Below are positions 52,482 through 64,000 of a DNA stretch of 64,000 nt, one piece after another (the first letter of the stretch is position 1; every line of letters begins with the position of its first letter). The stretch covers positions 2,790,001 through 2,854,000 of the forward strand of contig NC_133294.1 in assembly GCF_005239225.2 (NCBI RefSeq), given 5' to 3'. This DNA comes from Populus alba (Eukaryota > Streptophyta > Magnoliopsida > Malpighiales > Salicaceae). The notes below the pieces were generated by a model. It had not been told where the DNA came from. It saw only the letters and a program-made list of their open reading frames with translations, and ran no database searches. Position numbers and translations under genes: made by a program.

Positions 52482-54722
52482 TTAAGCGTAGTATTTCTTT
52501 ACAGAGTCGGAATTCACAGGCCTAACTAGATCTTCTCCATCCATTCTAGATAGTAACAAAGCTCCTCCTGAGAATGCTTTCCTCACCACGTAAGGCCCCT
52601 GGTAGTTAGGTGCCCATTTACTCTGATCTTCTCCAGGTAAAGGTAATATTTTCTTTAGTACAAGATCTCCTTTGTGGAATCCTCGAGACCGAACCTTCTT
52701 GTCATATGATTTAGCCATCCTTCTTTGGTAGAGTTGATGATGACAGATCGCGGCTATCCTCTTTTCACTGATCAGATTCAACTGTTCATATCTAACCCTT
52801 ACCCATTCTAACTCTTCCAGCCCAGAGTCTAATAACACTCTCAATGATGGATTTCTACTTCTAAAGCATCACCCCTCCATTCCATATACCAACATGTACG
52901 GGGTGGCTCCTGTTGAGGTCCGAACTGCGGTGCGATATGCATGAAGGGCAAATGGCAACATCTCATGCCAATCCTTATAGGTGACTACCATCTTCTGAAT
53001 AATCTTTTTGACATTCTTGTTAGCAGCTTCTACCGCACCATTCATCTTTGGTCTATATGGCGAAGAATTGGAATGCTTGATTTTCCATTTAGTGCAGAGC
53101 TCTATTATCATCTTGCCGTTGAAATTTTGAGCATTATCTGTTATAATCTTTTCTGGTGGACCATACCGACATATCAAATCTCTCTCAATAAATTTCTTCA
53201 CCACTTTTTGTGTCACATGAGCAAATGACCCAGCTTCTACCCATTTTGTGAAGTAGTCGATAGCCACGAGAATAAACCTATGACCATTGCTGGCTCTTGG
53301 GTTTATCGGTCCAATCACATCAATTCCCCACATCGCGAAGGGCCATGGAGATGTTAAATTAAACAGAGGAGCTGGAGGAGCATTGATTTTGTCACTGTAT
53401 ACTTGGCACTTATGACACTTCCGGACATAATCGATACAATCCTTCTCTAACGTCATCCAGAAGTACCCGACTCTTTGTATCTTCCTGGCCATCACATGTC
53501 CACTAGCATGAGTTGAGCAAATCCCTTCATGGACTTCCTGTATCGTGCTTTTTGCCTCAAATTCATCCAAACATCTCAACAAAGTCCCGTCAGATGATTT
53601 CTTATACAAAATCTCCCCATCCATATAAAAATCCATTGCCAACCTTCTCAAGGTCTTCTTGTCGATTTTGGATGCCCCCATGGGATATGCCTGGTTTTGG
53701 ATGAAATTCTTGATATCATAGTACCACGGGTTTCCATCCACTTCTCTTTCGACTGAGCAACAATGAGCGGGGTTATTTTTGATATTGATGTGTACTGGTT
53801 GTATCTTGTGCCCAAAGTCTATCTTGGCCATAGATGCTAGTGTGGCCAAAGCATCTGCAAACTGGTTCCCTTCCCTTCCCAGATGGGTGAACTCTATTTC
53901 CTCAAATTCTTTAGCTAGCTAAGAAAGGTATTCTGGGTAAGGCCTTAACTTCTCTTCTTTGGTTTGCCATTCTCCTTTTACTTGGCAAATGATCAGCATT
54001 GAGTCTCCATACACATCTATCTTTTTGATGTTCATCTCTAATGCAGCCTCTAAACCAAGAATGAAAGCTTCATACTCAGTCGTGTTGTTGGTGCACCCGA
54101 ACTGCAGCTTAACTGAAACCGGATACTGCTTCTTATCAGGAGAGATTATCACTGCCCCCGCTCCGTTACCACATACATTTACAGCACCATCAAAGTACAT
54201 AACCCACCAATCTGATTTCTCTTCCTCGATTGCAAACACATCTTCATCGGGAAAGTCAAAGTTTAACGGCTCATAATCTTCCATAGCATGGTCAGCCAGA
54301 TGATCGGCAATAACACTCCCTTTTACGGCTTTCCTTGTCATATATAATATGTCATACTCAGCCAAAAGAACTTGCCATCTTGCAATTCGGCTAGATAGAT
54401 AAGGCTTTTCACAAATGTACCTTAATGGGTCTAACTTGGAAATTAACCATGTAGTGTGATACAACATATACTGACGTAATCTCTTTGTAGCCCATGCTAG
54501 TGCGCAGCATAGCTTCTCAATCACTGTATACCTAGACTCATATTCCGTGAACTTCTTACTTAGGTAATAAATGGCCCTTTCCTTCTTTCCGGTTTCATCA
54601 TGTTGCCCAAGCACACATCCCATTGTTGTTTCGGTTACTGTTAGGTATAAAATCAATGGCCTTTCTGGTACGGGAGGAACAAGTAGAGGTGGATTTAACA
54701 AGTACTGCTTTGATTTTCTCAA
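52482..54722 (-). pseudogene. pol: G3 pol: RNase H, second RNase H, integrase
   Basis: Minus strand. 54722-54250: end of RT and first RNase H (LYLTVTETTMGCVL, AIYYLSKKF, KLCCALAWATKRLR). 54200-53950: a second, archaeal-type RNase H with Asp in MYFDGAVNV, Glu in NTTEYEAF and Asp in DVYGDSMLI. After one in-frame TAG (53921-53919) comes integrase: H-H-C-C zinc site (HEGICSTHASGH ... CHKCQVY), catalytic Asp (WGIDVIGP), Asp (ITDNAQNF) and Glu (GAVEAANK), all present. A small frame lesion at about 52845-52870 precedes the C-terminal part (WAPNYQGPYVVRKAFSGGALLL), stop at 52482. Otherwise open, so a young element. Confidence 0.9.
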
Positions 54723-57127
54723 AAAGCTTTATCACACTCTTCATTTCCATATTCCAGGGTTCTTCTTCCTCAACAAACGAAAGATCGCGGTCACAAGTCG
54801 CGGTTAAATGGGATATAAACCGAGCGATGTAATTCAACCTTCCTAAGAAACCTCTCACCTCCTTCTCAGTCTTGGGGGGTCGGGGTGGCATAGATTGAAT
54901 AGCTTTTTACTTTTTCAGGATCCACTTCTATCCCTTTGTCACTCACCACAAATTCCCAACAGCTTTACCGGATTTCACCCCGGAATGAACACTTTGCTGG
55001 GTTAAGCCTCAACTTATATTTCCTTAATCTTTCAAATAATTTCTTCAATATTTGGACATGATTCTCTCCCTCTTTAGATTTAGCAACCATGTCATCCACG
55101 CTATACTTCAATCTTCTTGTGCATCATGTCGTGAAACAAAGTCACCATAGCCCTTTGGTAAGTGGCCCCAACATTGTGTGCTTTAAACCAAAATTGGCAT
55201 GACTTTGTAGCAAAAAAGTTCCCATTGTGTTATCAAAGTCGTTCCTTCTCCTTATCCAGTTTCTAGCGCCATTCTTATCTGATTGTAGCCTTGAAAACCC
55301 ATATCCATGAAGGAATATGTGGAGCTATGTGCTGCATTATCAACTAACATATCTATGTGTTGTGTAAAGGGATCATTATCTTTAGGGTAGCCCGGTTTAC
55401 AGTCCCTAAAGTCCACGCAAAACTCTGATTGGCGAATACCTTCCTTTTTGGGTTGGCGGGGTACCACCACTATGTTTGACACCCATTGTGGATACTTCAC
55501 TACTTTTCCAAAAAACCAGCGTTTTTTCCCATTGTTTTTTTTCAATTTTCGCCTTTACTTTGATTAAGACCTCCGGATGAGTTCTCCTTAAGCTTTCTGT
55601 TTAACCGGCTTGCATCCTTCCAAGTCAGTGGTATTCTATGGCAGCTACAATGTCTGTATCCAAACCAGCATATCCTCGTAGGACCAAGCAAAGACATCAC
55701 GTAACTTTGAGCAGTGCTAATCAACTCTTCCTTTGCTGCAGGGGAGGCAAGCGTGATGATCAAAGTCCCTATCTTCAGCTCTCGTTTGATTTTCTTCATT
55801 GCCTAACATTTATGGTTTCAAGTTTCCTCTTTAGCAGGCCTCCAAGCACTGTTCGTGTTGTTCTATTAATTTAAATTGTCTATTAAATCTTCTTTGTGAT
55901 TCCCATTATGTTTTCCTCCTCCATTCCTTCATCATTTCTACAGCCACTATGTATTCTTTAAATTTTGGCCATTCATTCTCAATGTAAAGTGCAGGTCCTT
56001 GTTTTGTGGAGGATCCACTTTCAGGGTTTTCCTGAAAGCGGAAAGTGATGTGTAAATGCATAGTAAGATATCAAGATGAATTTTGAAAATGCATGATCTC
56101 ATTAAAATAAAAGATTGGCTCACACAAAATAAAATCCAATTGACATCTTGAGCCTTGATTTGTCAATGAAAAAAACAAAACCGAAAAAAAAATAAGCAAA
56201 CAACATAGATTTAAAAAAAAATAAAAATAATCCAACAACATCATTGTTTGATTACATTTTTTAAAAACCAATGGAGCTTCTTGGGTCTCCCAAATTCTGA
56301 AACTTCTCCCCTTCAGCTAGCTTCCGAACAAAAAGTCTTGATGGTGACTTCTTCCAAAGTGTGGATGGTTTAATTGTGGCAGCTCTTCAATCCTCCTTTC
56401 GGATTCAAAATTTCTCTAGCAATGTCCTTGACTTGATTTTCCTCCAGAGTGTTTATGTTCATTGAAGAAAAGCTTCTGACAGAGGTCTCCCATGTCCCCC
56501 ATCAGGTTCTGTATCACATCTGCGGACCTTTGGAAATGAATCCTGATTGGAGGGATGGCTAAGTTTTCTTCTACAAGCTTCCTTCCTTCAATCCTAGCCA
56601 TTTCTCTTCTCCCTTCTTGCACCAACGGCTTCGTTTGTAATCCTCTTTTCTTGGGCTTATATCCAAGCCCAAACCTCTGTTTGCAGCTTTCAATTTGATT
56701 ATACCCCTCCATTCAAGCCTTCCTTGCTCCATATCGTATGGGAAAGGAATCTTGTTTTTCAAAAAGCTTTTAGTGGCCATTTTAGTGGCTTCAGAGATTT
56801 CGGGCTTCCTCAACACAGTGTTCTCGGGCACCCACTCGGTATTCACAATTTCAAATGCATGAAGGTTTCCGTCCTTACAATCTTCTGCTTCAATGAATGG
56901 AACCGCCACGTTTCTTACCATCGATATAGTCTCCTCAGCCTTAACAGTAACCAGGACACGTTGGCAAATGTACTTTTAAACATTGATGTAGCGAAGAGGT
57001 GGTGACAGCTCCCGCAGAATGTATCCATGGCCTTCCTAACAGCATGCTATAGGAAGGTGAATATCCATCACTTGAAGGAGTTACTAGAAAGACTTGTGGA
57101 CCCACAACTAGTTCGACCTCAATTGAC
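54723..57127 (-). pseudogene. pol: G3 reverse transcriptase and linker, frame-broken copy left of the gap
   Basis: RT pieces are recognisable in shifting frames: KEVRGFLGRLNYIARFISHL (about 54840), YPQWVSNIVVVP and FMDMGFQGYNQIRMAL (about 55260-55500). Further right lies the linker between protease and RT (KPEISEATKMATKSFLKNK, about 56800) and the protease end (about 57000-57120). Frames break every 200-300 bp, unlike the clean pol at 52482-54722, which suggests falling consensus quality towards the N gap, not only decay. Confidence 0.7.
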
Positions 57128-57627
57128 NNNNNNNNNNNNNNNNNNNNNNNNNNNNNNNNNNNNNNNNNNNNNNNNNNNNNNNNNNNNNNNNNNNNNNNNN
57201 NNNNNNNNNNNNNNNNNNNNNNNNNNNNNNNNNNNNNNNNNNNNNNNNNNNNNNNNNNNNNNNNNNNNNNNNNNNNNNNNNNNNNNNNNNNNNNNNNNNN
57301 NNNNNNNNNNNNNNNNNNNNNNNNNNNNNNNNNNNNNNNNNNNNNNNNNNNNNNNNNNNNNNNNNNNNNNNNNNNNNNNNNNNNNNNNNNNNNNNNNNNN
57401 NNNNNNNNNNNNNNNNNNNNNNNNNNNNNNNNNNNNNNNNNNNNNNNNNNNNNNNNNNNNNNNNNNNNNNNNNNNNNNNNNNNNNNNNNNNNNNNNNNNN
57501 NNNNNNNNNNNNNNNNNNNNNNNNNNNNNNNNNNNNNNNNNNNNNNNNNNNNNNNNNNNNNNNNNNNNNNNNNNNNNNNNNNNNNNNNNNNNNNNNNNNN
57601 NNNNNNNNNNNNNNNNNNNNNNNNNNN
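57128..57627. other. Assembly gap, exactly 500 N
   Basis: 500 undetermined bases, a conventional placeholder length. Open frames spanning it are meaningless. Both sides belong to G3 but overlap each other in content (see the findings). Confidence 0.99.
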
Positions 57628-60600
57628 TGCCATCGCGTGAGTTCAGTTACACTCTTCTTTTTTCGGACTGCAACAATAGCGGTTATTTTCTGGGGATTAT
57701 TGATGGTTTGGTACTCGGGCTGTACCTTGTGCCCAAAGTCATGACTTTGGCAGTTGATGTCTCTTGTTGGAAGTCGTGGCCAAAGCATTTGCAAATGTTT
57801 TCCTTCTTTGCGCTGCCAGTTATGGGGTGGAATGCGTGTCTATTTTCCTCGAACACTCTTTACTTAAGCTGAGACAGGGATATTAGGCTTGGTAAGAGGC
57901 ACTTGCAACGGTTTTCTCTTCTCTTGGTTATTGCCAGTGTACTTCGGGTGATCTTGGACGTTGGCAAAATGTAATTGTAGGGCTTGAGGTCTCTCTCCAT
58001 AAACATCTATCTTTTTTATGTTCATCTCTAATGCAGCCTTCCAAACCAAGAATGCAAGCTTCATACTCAGCCGTGTTATTGGTGGTAAGCACCCGAACTG
58101 CAGCTTAAGCTGAAACCAGGATACTGCTTCTTTATCGGAGAGGATTATCACTGCCGCCGCGCTCCGTTTTACCACATAACATTTAGCAGTCAGCGATCCA
58201 GAAAGTACATAGACTCCAGCGCTAATCGCTGATTCCTCATTTCCTCGATTGCAAATCATGGAGAGGTTATGGCATGTGGTGTGACATCTTCATCGGGAAG
58301 TCAAAGTTTAACGGCTTCATAATCTTCCATAGCACTGGGTCAGGTCGAATGGGTCTAGCAGGTCTTGCCATGGGGTGGAGCTTTGGGACGGGACAAATAA
58401 AGCAGCTGTCTCAGTCGCCGTTTGTCACGGGCTTTTTCCGTGGTCATATATAGCTGATGTCATAGGACTCAGCCAAAGAAGAACTTGCCATCTTGCAATT
58501 CGGGCTAGTAGATAAGGCTTTTCACAAATGTATCTAAACGGCGTTCCCCCTTTAACTTTTTTTGGAAAAAAATTTTAACCAATGTAGTGTGATACAACAT
58601 AGTACTCGTGACCAGTAAATTTCTTTGCATTAGCCTTACACGGATTGGTCTGCAGTAGAGGACAAATCAGCACAGCTTGCTCAAATCAGGGGATGGAGTC
58701 CGCCATAGCGATAGACTTCATATTCCGATGAAATCGTTCTTGCTTTAGGGGTACATAACAGTGGTCCACTTGAGACCCTTTCTTTCGGTTTCATAATAGT
58801 TGCCAGACGCACACATCCCTTGCTGTTCTCGGTTACTCGTTAGGTTAATAGGTGAGAATAACAAGTGGTCTTATTTACTGGTGGTCGGGTATACGGGAGG
58901 GTACAAGGCAGAGTGGATTTAAGCAAGTATTTGCTTGATTTTCTCAAAAGCTTTCATCACACTCTTCATTCATATTCAGGGTTTTCTTCCTAATAAAGAA
59001 AGATCGTGGGGTGTTGTCGCCTTGTCGGTCAAGTCGCGGTTAAATGGGAATAATAAACCGGCGATGTATTCAAGCCTTCCTTAAGAAACCTCTTCCATCT
59101 GGTCCTTCCAGTCTTAGGGGGGGTGGCATAGATTGAATAGCTTTTATACTTCTTCAGGATCCACTCTCCTATCCTGGGTTGTCACTCAACAACAACCCCA
59201 ACAGCTTACCCGGATTTCGACCCGAAGTGAAGCGATTTGCTGAGTTAGAGTCTCAGCTTATAGTTTATCTTAATCTTTCAAATCAATTTCTTTCAATTAT
59301 TTGGGAACATGATTTCTCTTTCGCGCCTCTTTAGTATTATTTAAGCAACCAATGATCCATCTTCCACATGTGATGAGCTGTGCAATCTCTTTGTGCATCA
59401 TGTGGTGAAGACTATAAGTCCCCATAGGCCCTTGTTTGGTAAAGTAGGCCACCTGAATTTCTTAAACCAAATGGCGATGACTTGCGTCAGGCAGTAAAGG
59501 GGTTCCCAAGGTGTGTATAACAAAGGTCATCTCGTCCTATCATGCTCATAGGCGCAGATGTACTTATTTGGGAATGGGATAGCGCTGAGAAACCCATCCA
59601 ATGAAACGGGAATGATTGTGGACATGGTACTGCTCCGCGCGCTGCATTATGCACTAACATATCTATGTGTGGTAAGGGAAAATTATTTTTAGGGCTAGCC
59701 GGTGTTAAATCCCTAAAGTCCAGAGTACGTCGAAATACTGAATTTTTACCTCCTTTTTGGGTACCACACTATGTTTTGACACCCATTGTGGATACTTACT
59801 ACTGTCCAAAACCAAGCGTCCCATTGTTTTTCAATTTTCGCCTTTAACTCTTGATTAAGACTCCGGATGAGTTCCTTAAGTTCTGCTTAATCGGCTTGCA
59901 ATCTTCCATCAGTGTATTCTAATGCACTACAATGTCCGTTCAGACTAGGCATATCCTCTGTAGACCAGGAAGACATCAAACATAATCCTTGAGCGTGCAA
60001 TCAACTCTTCCCTATTGTCTTCGGGGGTGATCAAAGTCCCTATCTCACTCTCGTTGAATTTCTTCATTGCCTACATTTATGGTTGTGCCAGAGTGTTTCC
60101 CTGCTATAAGGAGCGGATGCTCCAGCTGTTCGTGTTGTTCTAATGGTGTTTGTGAATTCCCATATGTTTTTTCGGTCACCACACCTCTCATTCCGTCATA
60201 CTTCTTGACAGCCCATAGTCATGTGAGCGTACTGGTATAATTGTTGGGGCCGAGTTCACTCATGTGTCATCAATTGAGTAAAGTGCAGGGTGTAGTTGTG
60301 GAGGTCTCGGTTTGCAGAGTTCCTGAAAGCGAAAGTGATGTGTTAAAAATGCATTAGGTTAGGTAATGATGAGAGACGACACTATTCTCAGAACGGATAA
60401 TGAATTTGAAAAATGTATGATTCTTCAATTAAAAATAAAAAGAATGGCTCACAACAAAATAAAATTCATTGACATCATTGAGCCTCGATTGTCAATGAAT
60501 AAAAAAACAACCAGAAAAAGGCAAACAACCATAGATAAAAATATATCCAACGCATCAATTGTTGGGATTACATTTTTTGAAACAATGGAGCTTTTGGGTC

Positions 60601-61439
60601 TCCCAATTCTGGAACTTCCTCCCTTCGGCTCAGCTCCGGACAAAATGTCTTCGACGGTGACTTTCTTTCAAAGTGTGGATGGTCAATTTGTGGCAGTCTT
60701 CAATCCTCGCTTCGGATTCGATTTTTCAGCAATGTCTTGACTTGATTTTCCTTTCAGAGTGTTTTTGTTCATTGAAGAAAGCTCTGAAAGAGGTCTCCAT
60801 ATCCCCCATCAGGTTTGATCACATATGCCGGCTTTGGGAATGAAATCCTGATTGGAGGAATGGCTACAGTTTTCTTCTACAGGCTTCCTTTCCTTCATCC
60901 TGCCATTCTCTTCTCCCTTCTTGCACCAGCAGCTCGTTTGTAATCCTCTTTCTTGGGCTTATATCCAAGCCCAAACCTCTGTTCTGCAGCTTTCAATTTG
61001 ATTATTACCCCTCCATTCAGGCCTTCCTTTCGCTCATATGCTCGTATGGGAAAAGGAATCTTGTTTTTTCAAAAAGATTTTAGCGGCCATTTTAGTGGCT
61101 TCAGAGATTCTGGCTTCCTCAAACACAGTGTTCTCGGGCACCTTCACTCGGTATTCACAATCTCAAATGCATAAGGTTTCCGTCCCCTACAATCTTCTAC
61201 TTCAAATGAATGGAGACATGTCACATTTCTCACATATCGATATAGTCTCCTCAGCCTTAACAGTAACCAGGACACCGTTGGCAATGTACTTTAAACATTG
61301 ATGTAGCGAAGAGGTGACAGCTCCCGCAGAATGTATCCATGGCCTTCCTAACAACATGCTATAGGAAGGGTGGATATCCATCACTTGAAGGGTTACTAGA
61401 AAGACTTGTGGACCCACAACTAGTTCGACCTCAATTGAC
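57628..61439 (-). pseudogene. pol: Second, error-rich copy of the G3 protease-to-integrase stretch
   Basis: Colinear with 53760-57127: 57990 matches 54001, 58432 matches 54320, 59138 matches 54900, 60584 matches 56275, 61020 matches 56715, and 61370-61439 matches 57060-57127. It is packed with one- to few-base insertions and deletions that destroy all frames. After 61440 the sequence becomes clean coding again. Confidence 0.85.
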
Positions 61440-61862
61440 CCTACAACTGGCCTTGATGAGCCATCATACGCTCTTGCCGTTATCACACTGGGGTTGCATA
61501 TATGAGGGATCTATTGGCATTTCATCCAGCACATGCCTTGGTAACACATTCAGGGCCGAGCCGTTATCAATGAGAACCTTGCCGACGAGGCAATCCTTGC
61601 ATCGGACCGTGACATACAAGGGCTTGTTATGTCCAGTTCCTTCAGCATTGAGTTCATCTTCCGTGAAATACAAGTAATTGGCAGCATGGATCCTCCCTAC
61701 TAGATGCTCCATAGTCTTTTGCTCAATATCTTGGGGCACATAGGCCTCATTCAGTACTTTTTGCAAAGCATTACGATGTGGCTCCGAGCTGAGTATTAAA
61801 GACATGATGGAGATCTTAGCAGGGGTCTTCTTCAACTGATCCACTATTACTGTACTCACTAA
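61440..61862 (-). pseudogene. pol: G3 aspartic protease region
   Basis: Minus strand. SSEPHRNALQKVLNEAYVP, then the protease motif VLIDNGSALNVLP with Asp encoded at 61568-61566 (DNG instead of the commoner DTG/DSG, usual in this lineage). In the next block (61486-61202) YSMLLGRPWIHSAGAV is the second protease signature (also seen near 57000). Frame breaks lie near 61860 and 61470. Confidence 0.8.
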
Positions 61863-61914
61863 TGCTTCATCAGTTTCAAGAACTCATTTGTTTCTTCCTC
61901 AGTCACAAGTTTAT

Positions 61915-63849
61915 TCACCTCAAACTCTTTATCGAGGTCCAGCACCTCCTTGCCTTTGTCTTTCTTTGTCTTTCTAGTTCTTCAGGTGTGAAACAACGAT
62001 CACTCCGAGTTAGCCCACTTATCTCCGTTTGGAACAGCGGCAAAGGAGCTTCAATATTCGAGGTATAACCATAATCTCCAGGCATCGCTCCATAGTCTAC
62101 TTTGCTTGCATATGAGGGCCTGGTTAATACCAGTTTTGAGCGACCATTAGCTATTAATTGGATTCTACATTTCTCTATCATCTCTACCTCTTCATTGTCA
62201 CTTATGTTCTCTATCCTCAACTCTCCTAGAGTTAGCATTCTTGCAACTTTTTGATGAAATTCCATGCATTCATCAATGTGATGCCCTTCCTTTTTATGTA
62301 AAGGGCAAAAGTTACTTTCCCCTGTGCAGTACTCAGTCGTTTCTTCCAAATGTCCAGACTGTACCAACATCAAGTATAGCTTGGCCATGGTCGCTTTCAA
62401 CACCCTCTTTTTGCTACCAATCTCCATGGTATTCACTCCTCCCCTACCATCGACATTTTTAGGTAAAGGGTTTGAATTCTGATTAGGTGAATCCTCAAAA
62501 GTGACCCATCCCACTTTGATCAGTTGTAATACCTTTCTTTTAAAAGCAAAGCAAGCCTCAATGCTATGGCCTGCGTGACCAGCATGGTATTCACAAGTTA
62601 CCTCGGGGTTGTACCAGGCAGGGAAAGGTGGCTGCATAGGTGGTATGGGTAGGGGAGCTATCTGCCCAATACTCAACAGCTTGGCATACAACTCTTTCAA
62701 GGTTATTGGTAAAGGAGGTAGTTGTTCTTCTGATAGTTGCTTATCCTTTCTTTGGTAATTGTGGTGGTTATTTGCTGGGAATTTTACTGGATTGGGCTGG
62801 TTTGGAGTGGGGGGTTTGGAAAAGTTAATACTAGTGACTCGAGGGGTAGGTATTTGATAGTTTTTGCTTCTCCTTTCGAGGTTGTTCACCTCAATTTCTT
62901 TCTTCCTTCCAATGAAACCTCTCTTCTCTAGAGGTTCTGCAATTCTTCCACTTCGGATCCCTTGTTCAATCCTCTCGGCGATCCGCACGACATCATAGAA
63001 ATGTTGTGCTGAACTACCCATAAGGTGTTCATAGTATGGAGCCCTGAAAGTATTGGCAAACAAAGTCACCATTTTTGTCTCTATCAGCGGAGGTTGCACA
63101 TTGATAGCTTGGTCACGCCACCTTTGAGCATAAGCCCTTACGGACTCTTGAGTTCCTTTCTCCATGCTAATCAGACTGGTCCTATCAGGAGCAATCTCTA
63201 GGTTAAACTTGTATTGTTTTAAGAAAGCGTCCGCCAAGTCTGTCCACTTCCTGATCCTAATATTGTCTAACCTCATATACCAACTGAGGGCTGATCCGGT
63301 CAGGCTATCCTGGAAAAAGTAAATTAACATTTTTTCGTCGTGGATAACCTCTGCCATTTTGTTATAGTAGGAGCGGAGATGGGTCTTCGGGCATTCAATC
63401 CCAGTATACTTAACAAACTCCGGCACTCTGAACTTCTTTGGAATGACAATATTAGGTACTAAACATACCTCCGCGGCCCTAATTGGGTCAAACAAATCAT
63501 TTCCTTCAATGGCCCTTAGCCTCTCTTCTAGGGCAGTCCACTTGTCATCTCCTTCATGATTAGAGAATTTAAAGTCATATGGATCTTCGTTTGTTAAATC
63601 CATTGTAATAGGGATTTGGATGGGCCGAGCAGGACTCTGCTTAGTTGGTGTATTTGCCCCTATGTTTATAGGTGCGACAGGAATTTGAGCTGCTGCTGGT
63701 GCTTCATTAGGTTGAGTAGATGTTCCCTCTCCATCTCTGGCTCTTAATAATTGCTCTAACATACTGGTTAAGTGTGCCACATCATTCCGAACTCCTTCGA
63801 GTTCTCTTTGGTACTGAGATTCTGGTTGTGACCTTCCTTCGTTTTCCAT
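61915..63849 (-). CDS. gag: G3 gag
   Basis: ATG 63849-63847, matching the G2 start; the frame is open upstream but that part is leader. 644 codons. N-terminal coiled segment (QRELEGVRNDVAHLTSMLEQ), Pro-rich linker, Gag core (residues about 125-300: LIYFFQDSLTGSALSWYMRL, LEIAPDRTSLISMEKG, VVRIAERIEQGIRSGRI), two CxxH...H...C zinc knuckles (CEYHAGHAGHSIEAC and CPLHKKEGHHIDEC), and an acidic tail. The frame leaves the homologous path near 61965 (VLDLDKEFEVN continues in another frame), so the last about 15 residues are off-frame. Gag would form the particle and bind RNA. Confidence 0.9.
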   Translation of the reverse strand: MENEGRSQPESQYQRELEGVRNDVAHLTSMLEQLLRARDGEGTSTQPNEAPAAAQIPVAPINIGANTPTKQSPARPIQIPITMDLTNEDPYDFKFSNHEGDDKWTALEERLRAIEGNDLFDPIRAAEVCLVPNIVIPKKFRVPEFVKYTGIECPKTHLRSYYNKMAEVIHDEKMLIYFFQDSLTGSALSWYMRLDNIRIRKWTDLADAFLKQYKFNLEIAPDRTSLISMEKGTQESVRAYAQRWRDQAINVQPPLIETKMVTLFANTFRAPYYEHLMGSSAQHFYDVVRIAERIEQGIRSGRIAEPLEKRGFIGRKKEIEVNNLERRSKNYQIPTPRVTSINFSKPPTPNQPNPVKFPANNHHNYQRKDKQLSEEQLPPLPITLKELYAKLLSIGQIAPLPIPPMQPPFPAWYNPEVTCEYHAGHAGHSIEACFAFKRKVLQLIKVGWVTFEDSPNQNSNPLPKNVDGRGGVNTMEIGSKKRVLKATMAKLYLMLVQSGHLEETTEYCTGESNFCPLHKKEGHHIDECMEFHQKVARMLTLGELRIENISDNEEVEMIEKCRIQLIANGRSKLVLTRPSYASKVDYGAMPGDYGYTSNIEAPLPLFQTEISGLTRSDRCFTPEELERQRKTKARRCWTSIKSLR

Positions 63850-64000
63850 TCTTGCTCTTTGTCGAGTGTTGTGGATTCTAGGAGGGGGACCTATGTTTCT
63901 TAATCTGCAGATGCATGCATAGATGTATGAGAAAAAATGATTGTGATGGATGCATGATTGGAAAATGTATTTATTGGGTATGGATGCAGCCAATAAAAAT
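63850..64000 (-). other. G3 leader, end
   Basis: AGGGGGACCTATG (plus) just right of the ATG is the reverse of the CATAGGTCCCCCT that precedes G2 gag. Continues past the window. Confidence 0.7.

Larger units (their letters stand above)
50324..64000 (-). mobile_element. G3: Tat/Ogre-type Gypsy, runs off the right edge
   Basis: Minus strand, from the right: leader end, gag (63849), protease, RT, RNase H, second RNase H, integrase (stop 52482), 3' region with 60-bp and 45-bp arrays, polypurine tract (50842-50829) and the first 505 bp of its 3' LTR. The 5' LTR lies beyond 64000. The central part is represented twice around an N gap. Two RNase H domains between RT and integrase are the hallmark of the Tat lineage. 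Confidence 0.9.

Noticed and set aside
56941..57872. Three long open frames of 228-281 residues around 57.1-57.6 kb
   Set aside because: They run through the 500-N gap and are mostly undetermined residues.
58260..61200. A second, degenerate G3-like element nested beside the first
   Set aside because: Colinear start to end with the left copy, meeting it exactly at the gap and at 61439. Unmerged contigs explain it better.

Overview
This is a plant nuclear window. It holds a decayed cluster of TIR-NBS-LRR (TNL) disease-resistance genes, overrun and reshuffled by LTR retrotransposons. Evidence for a eudicot: multi-exon TNL genes, Ty1/Copia elements with an initiator-Met primer site, and Ty3/Gypsy elements with two RNase H domains (Tat/Ogre lineage). 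A repeat near 27.9-28.1 kb resembles a family I remember from Salicaceae (Populus/Salix); that is a lead, not an identification. I found no certain intact host gene, and no rRNA, tRNA or CRISPR locus.

Layout. 1-0.15 kb: end of a TNL TIR exon (psiTNL-A). 0.98-5.10 kb: Copia-1, with matching LTRs and a GTATG target duplication, but most reverse transcriptase is deleted. 5.7-26.1 kb: psiTNL-B on the minus strand, read right to left as TIR, NB-ARC, LRR and C-terminal domain. It is split by Copia-2 (8548-13221, GCTCT duplication) and by G1, a long non-autonomous Tat-like Gypsy (14035-25724). 26.1-32.9 kb: TNL spacer, psiTNL-C in a mosaic of LTR pieces with one NB-ARC piece inverted, and a TIR fragment. 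34.9-36.0 kb: psiTNL-D, an intact TIR exon placed beside a TNL C-terminal exon. 39.0-44.4 kb: psiTNL-E, carrying a solo LTR (39539-41438, GATCA duplication) and the deleted Copia-3 (41955-43784, TTGAC duplication).

45.1-64.0 kb is Tat-type Gypsy sequence: a minus-strand LTR piece (G4), G2 inside it (plus strand, cut off in gag), then G3 on the minus strand, which runs off the right edge. G3 carries gag, protease, RT, RNase H, a second RNase H, integrase, a 3' tandem array and part of its 3' LTR. A 500-N gap (57128-57627) sits between two colinear copies of the same G3 stretch. The right copy is full of small indels, so this looks like two unmerged contig ends, not a real duplication.

History. 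The TNL units share flanking sequence, deletions, a nonsense codon and an LTR insertion, so several were already pseudogenes when they were duplicated. The most interesting host locus is psiTNL-D: a consensus splice donor and a good candidate acceptor would join TIR and C-terminal exon in frame into a 271-residue protein with no NB-ARC or LRR. The most interesting repeat is the array of about 45-bp units next to the Tat 3' ends, which shows a four-unit higher-order period of about 172 bp in two separate elements.
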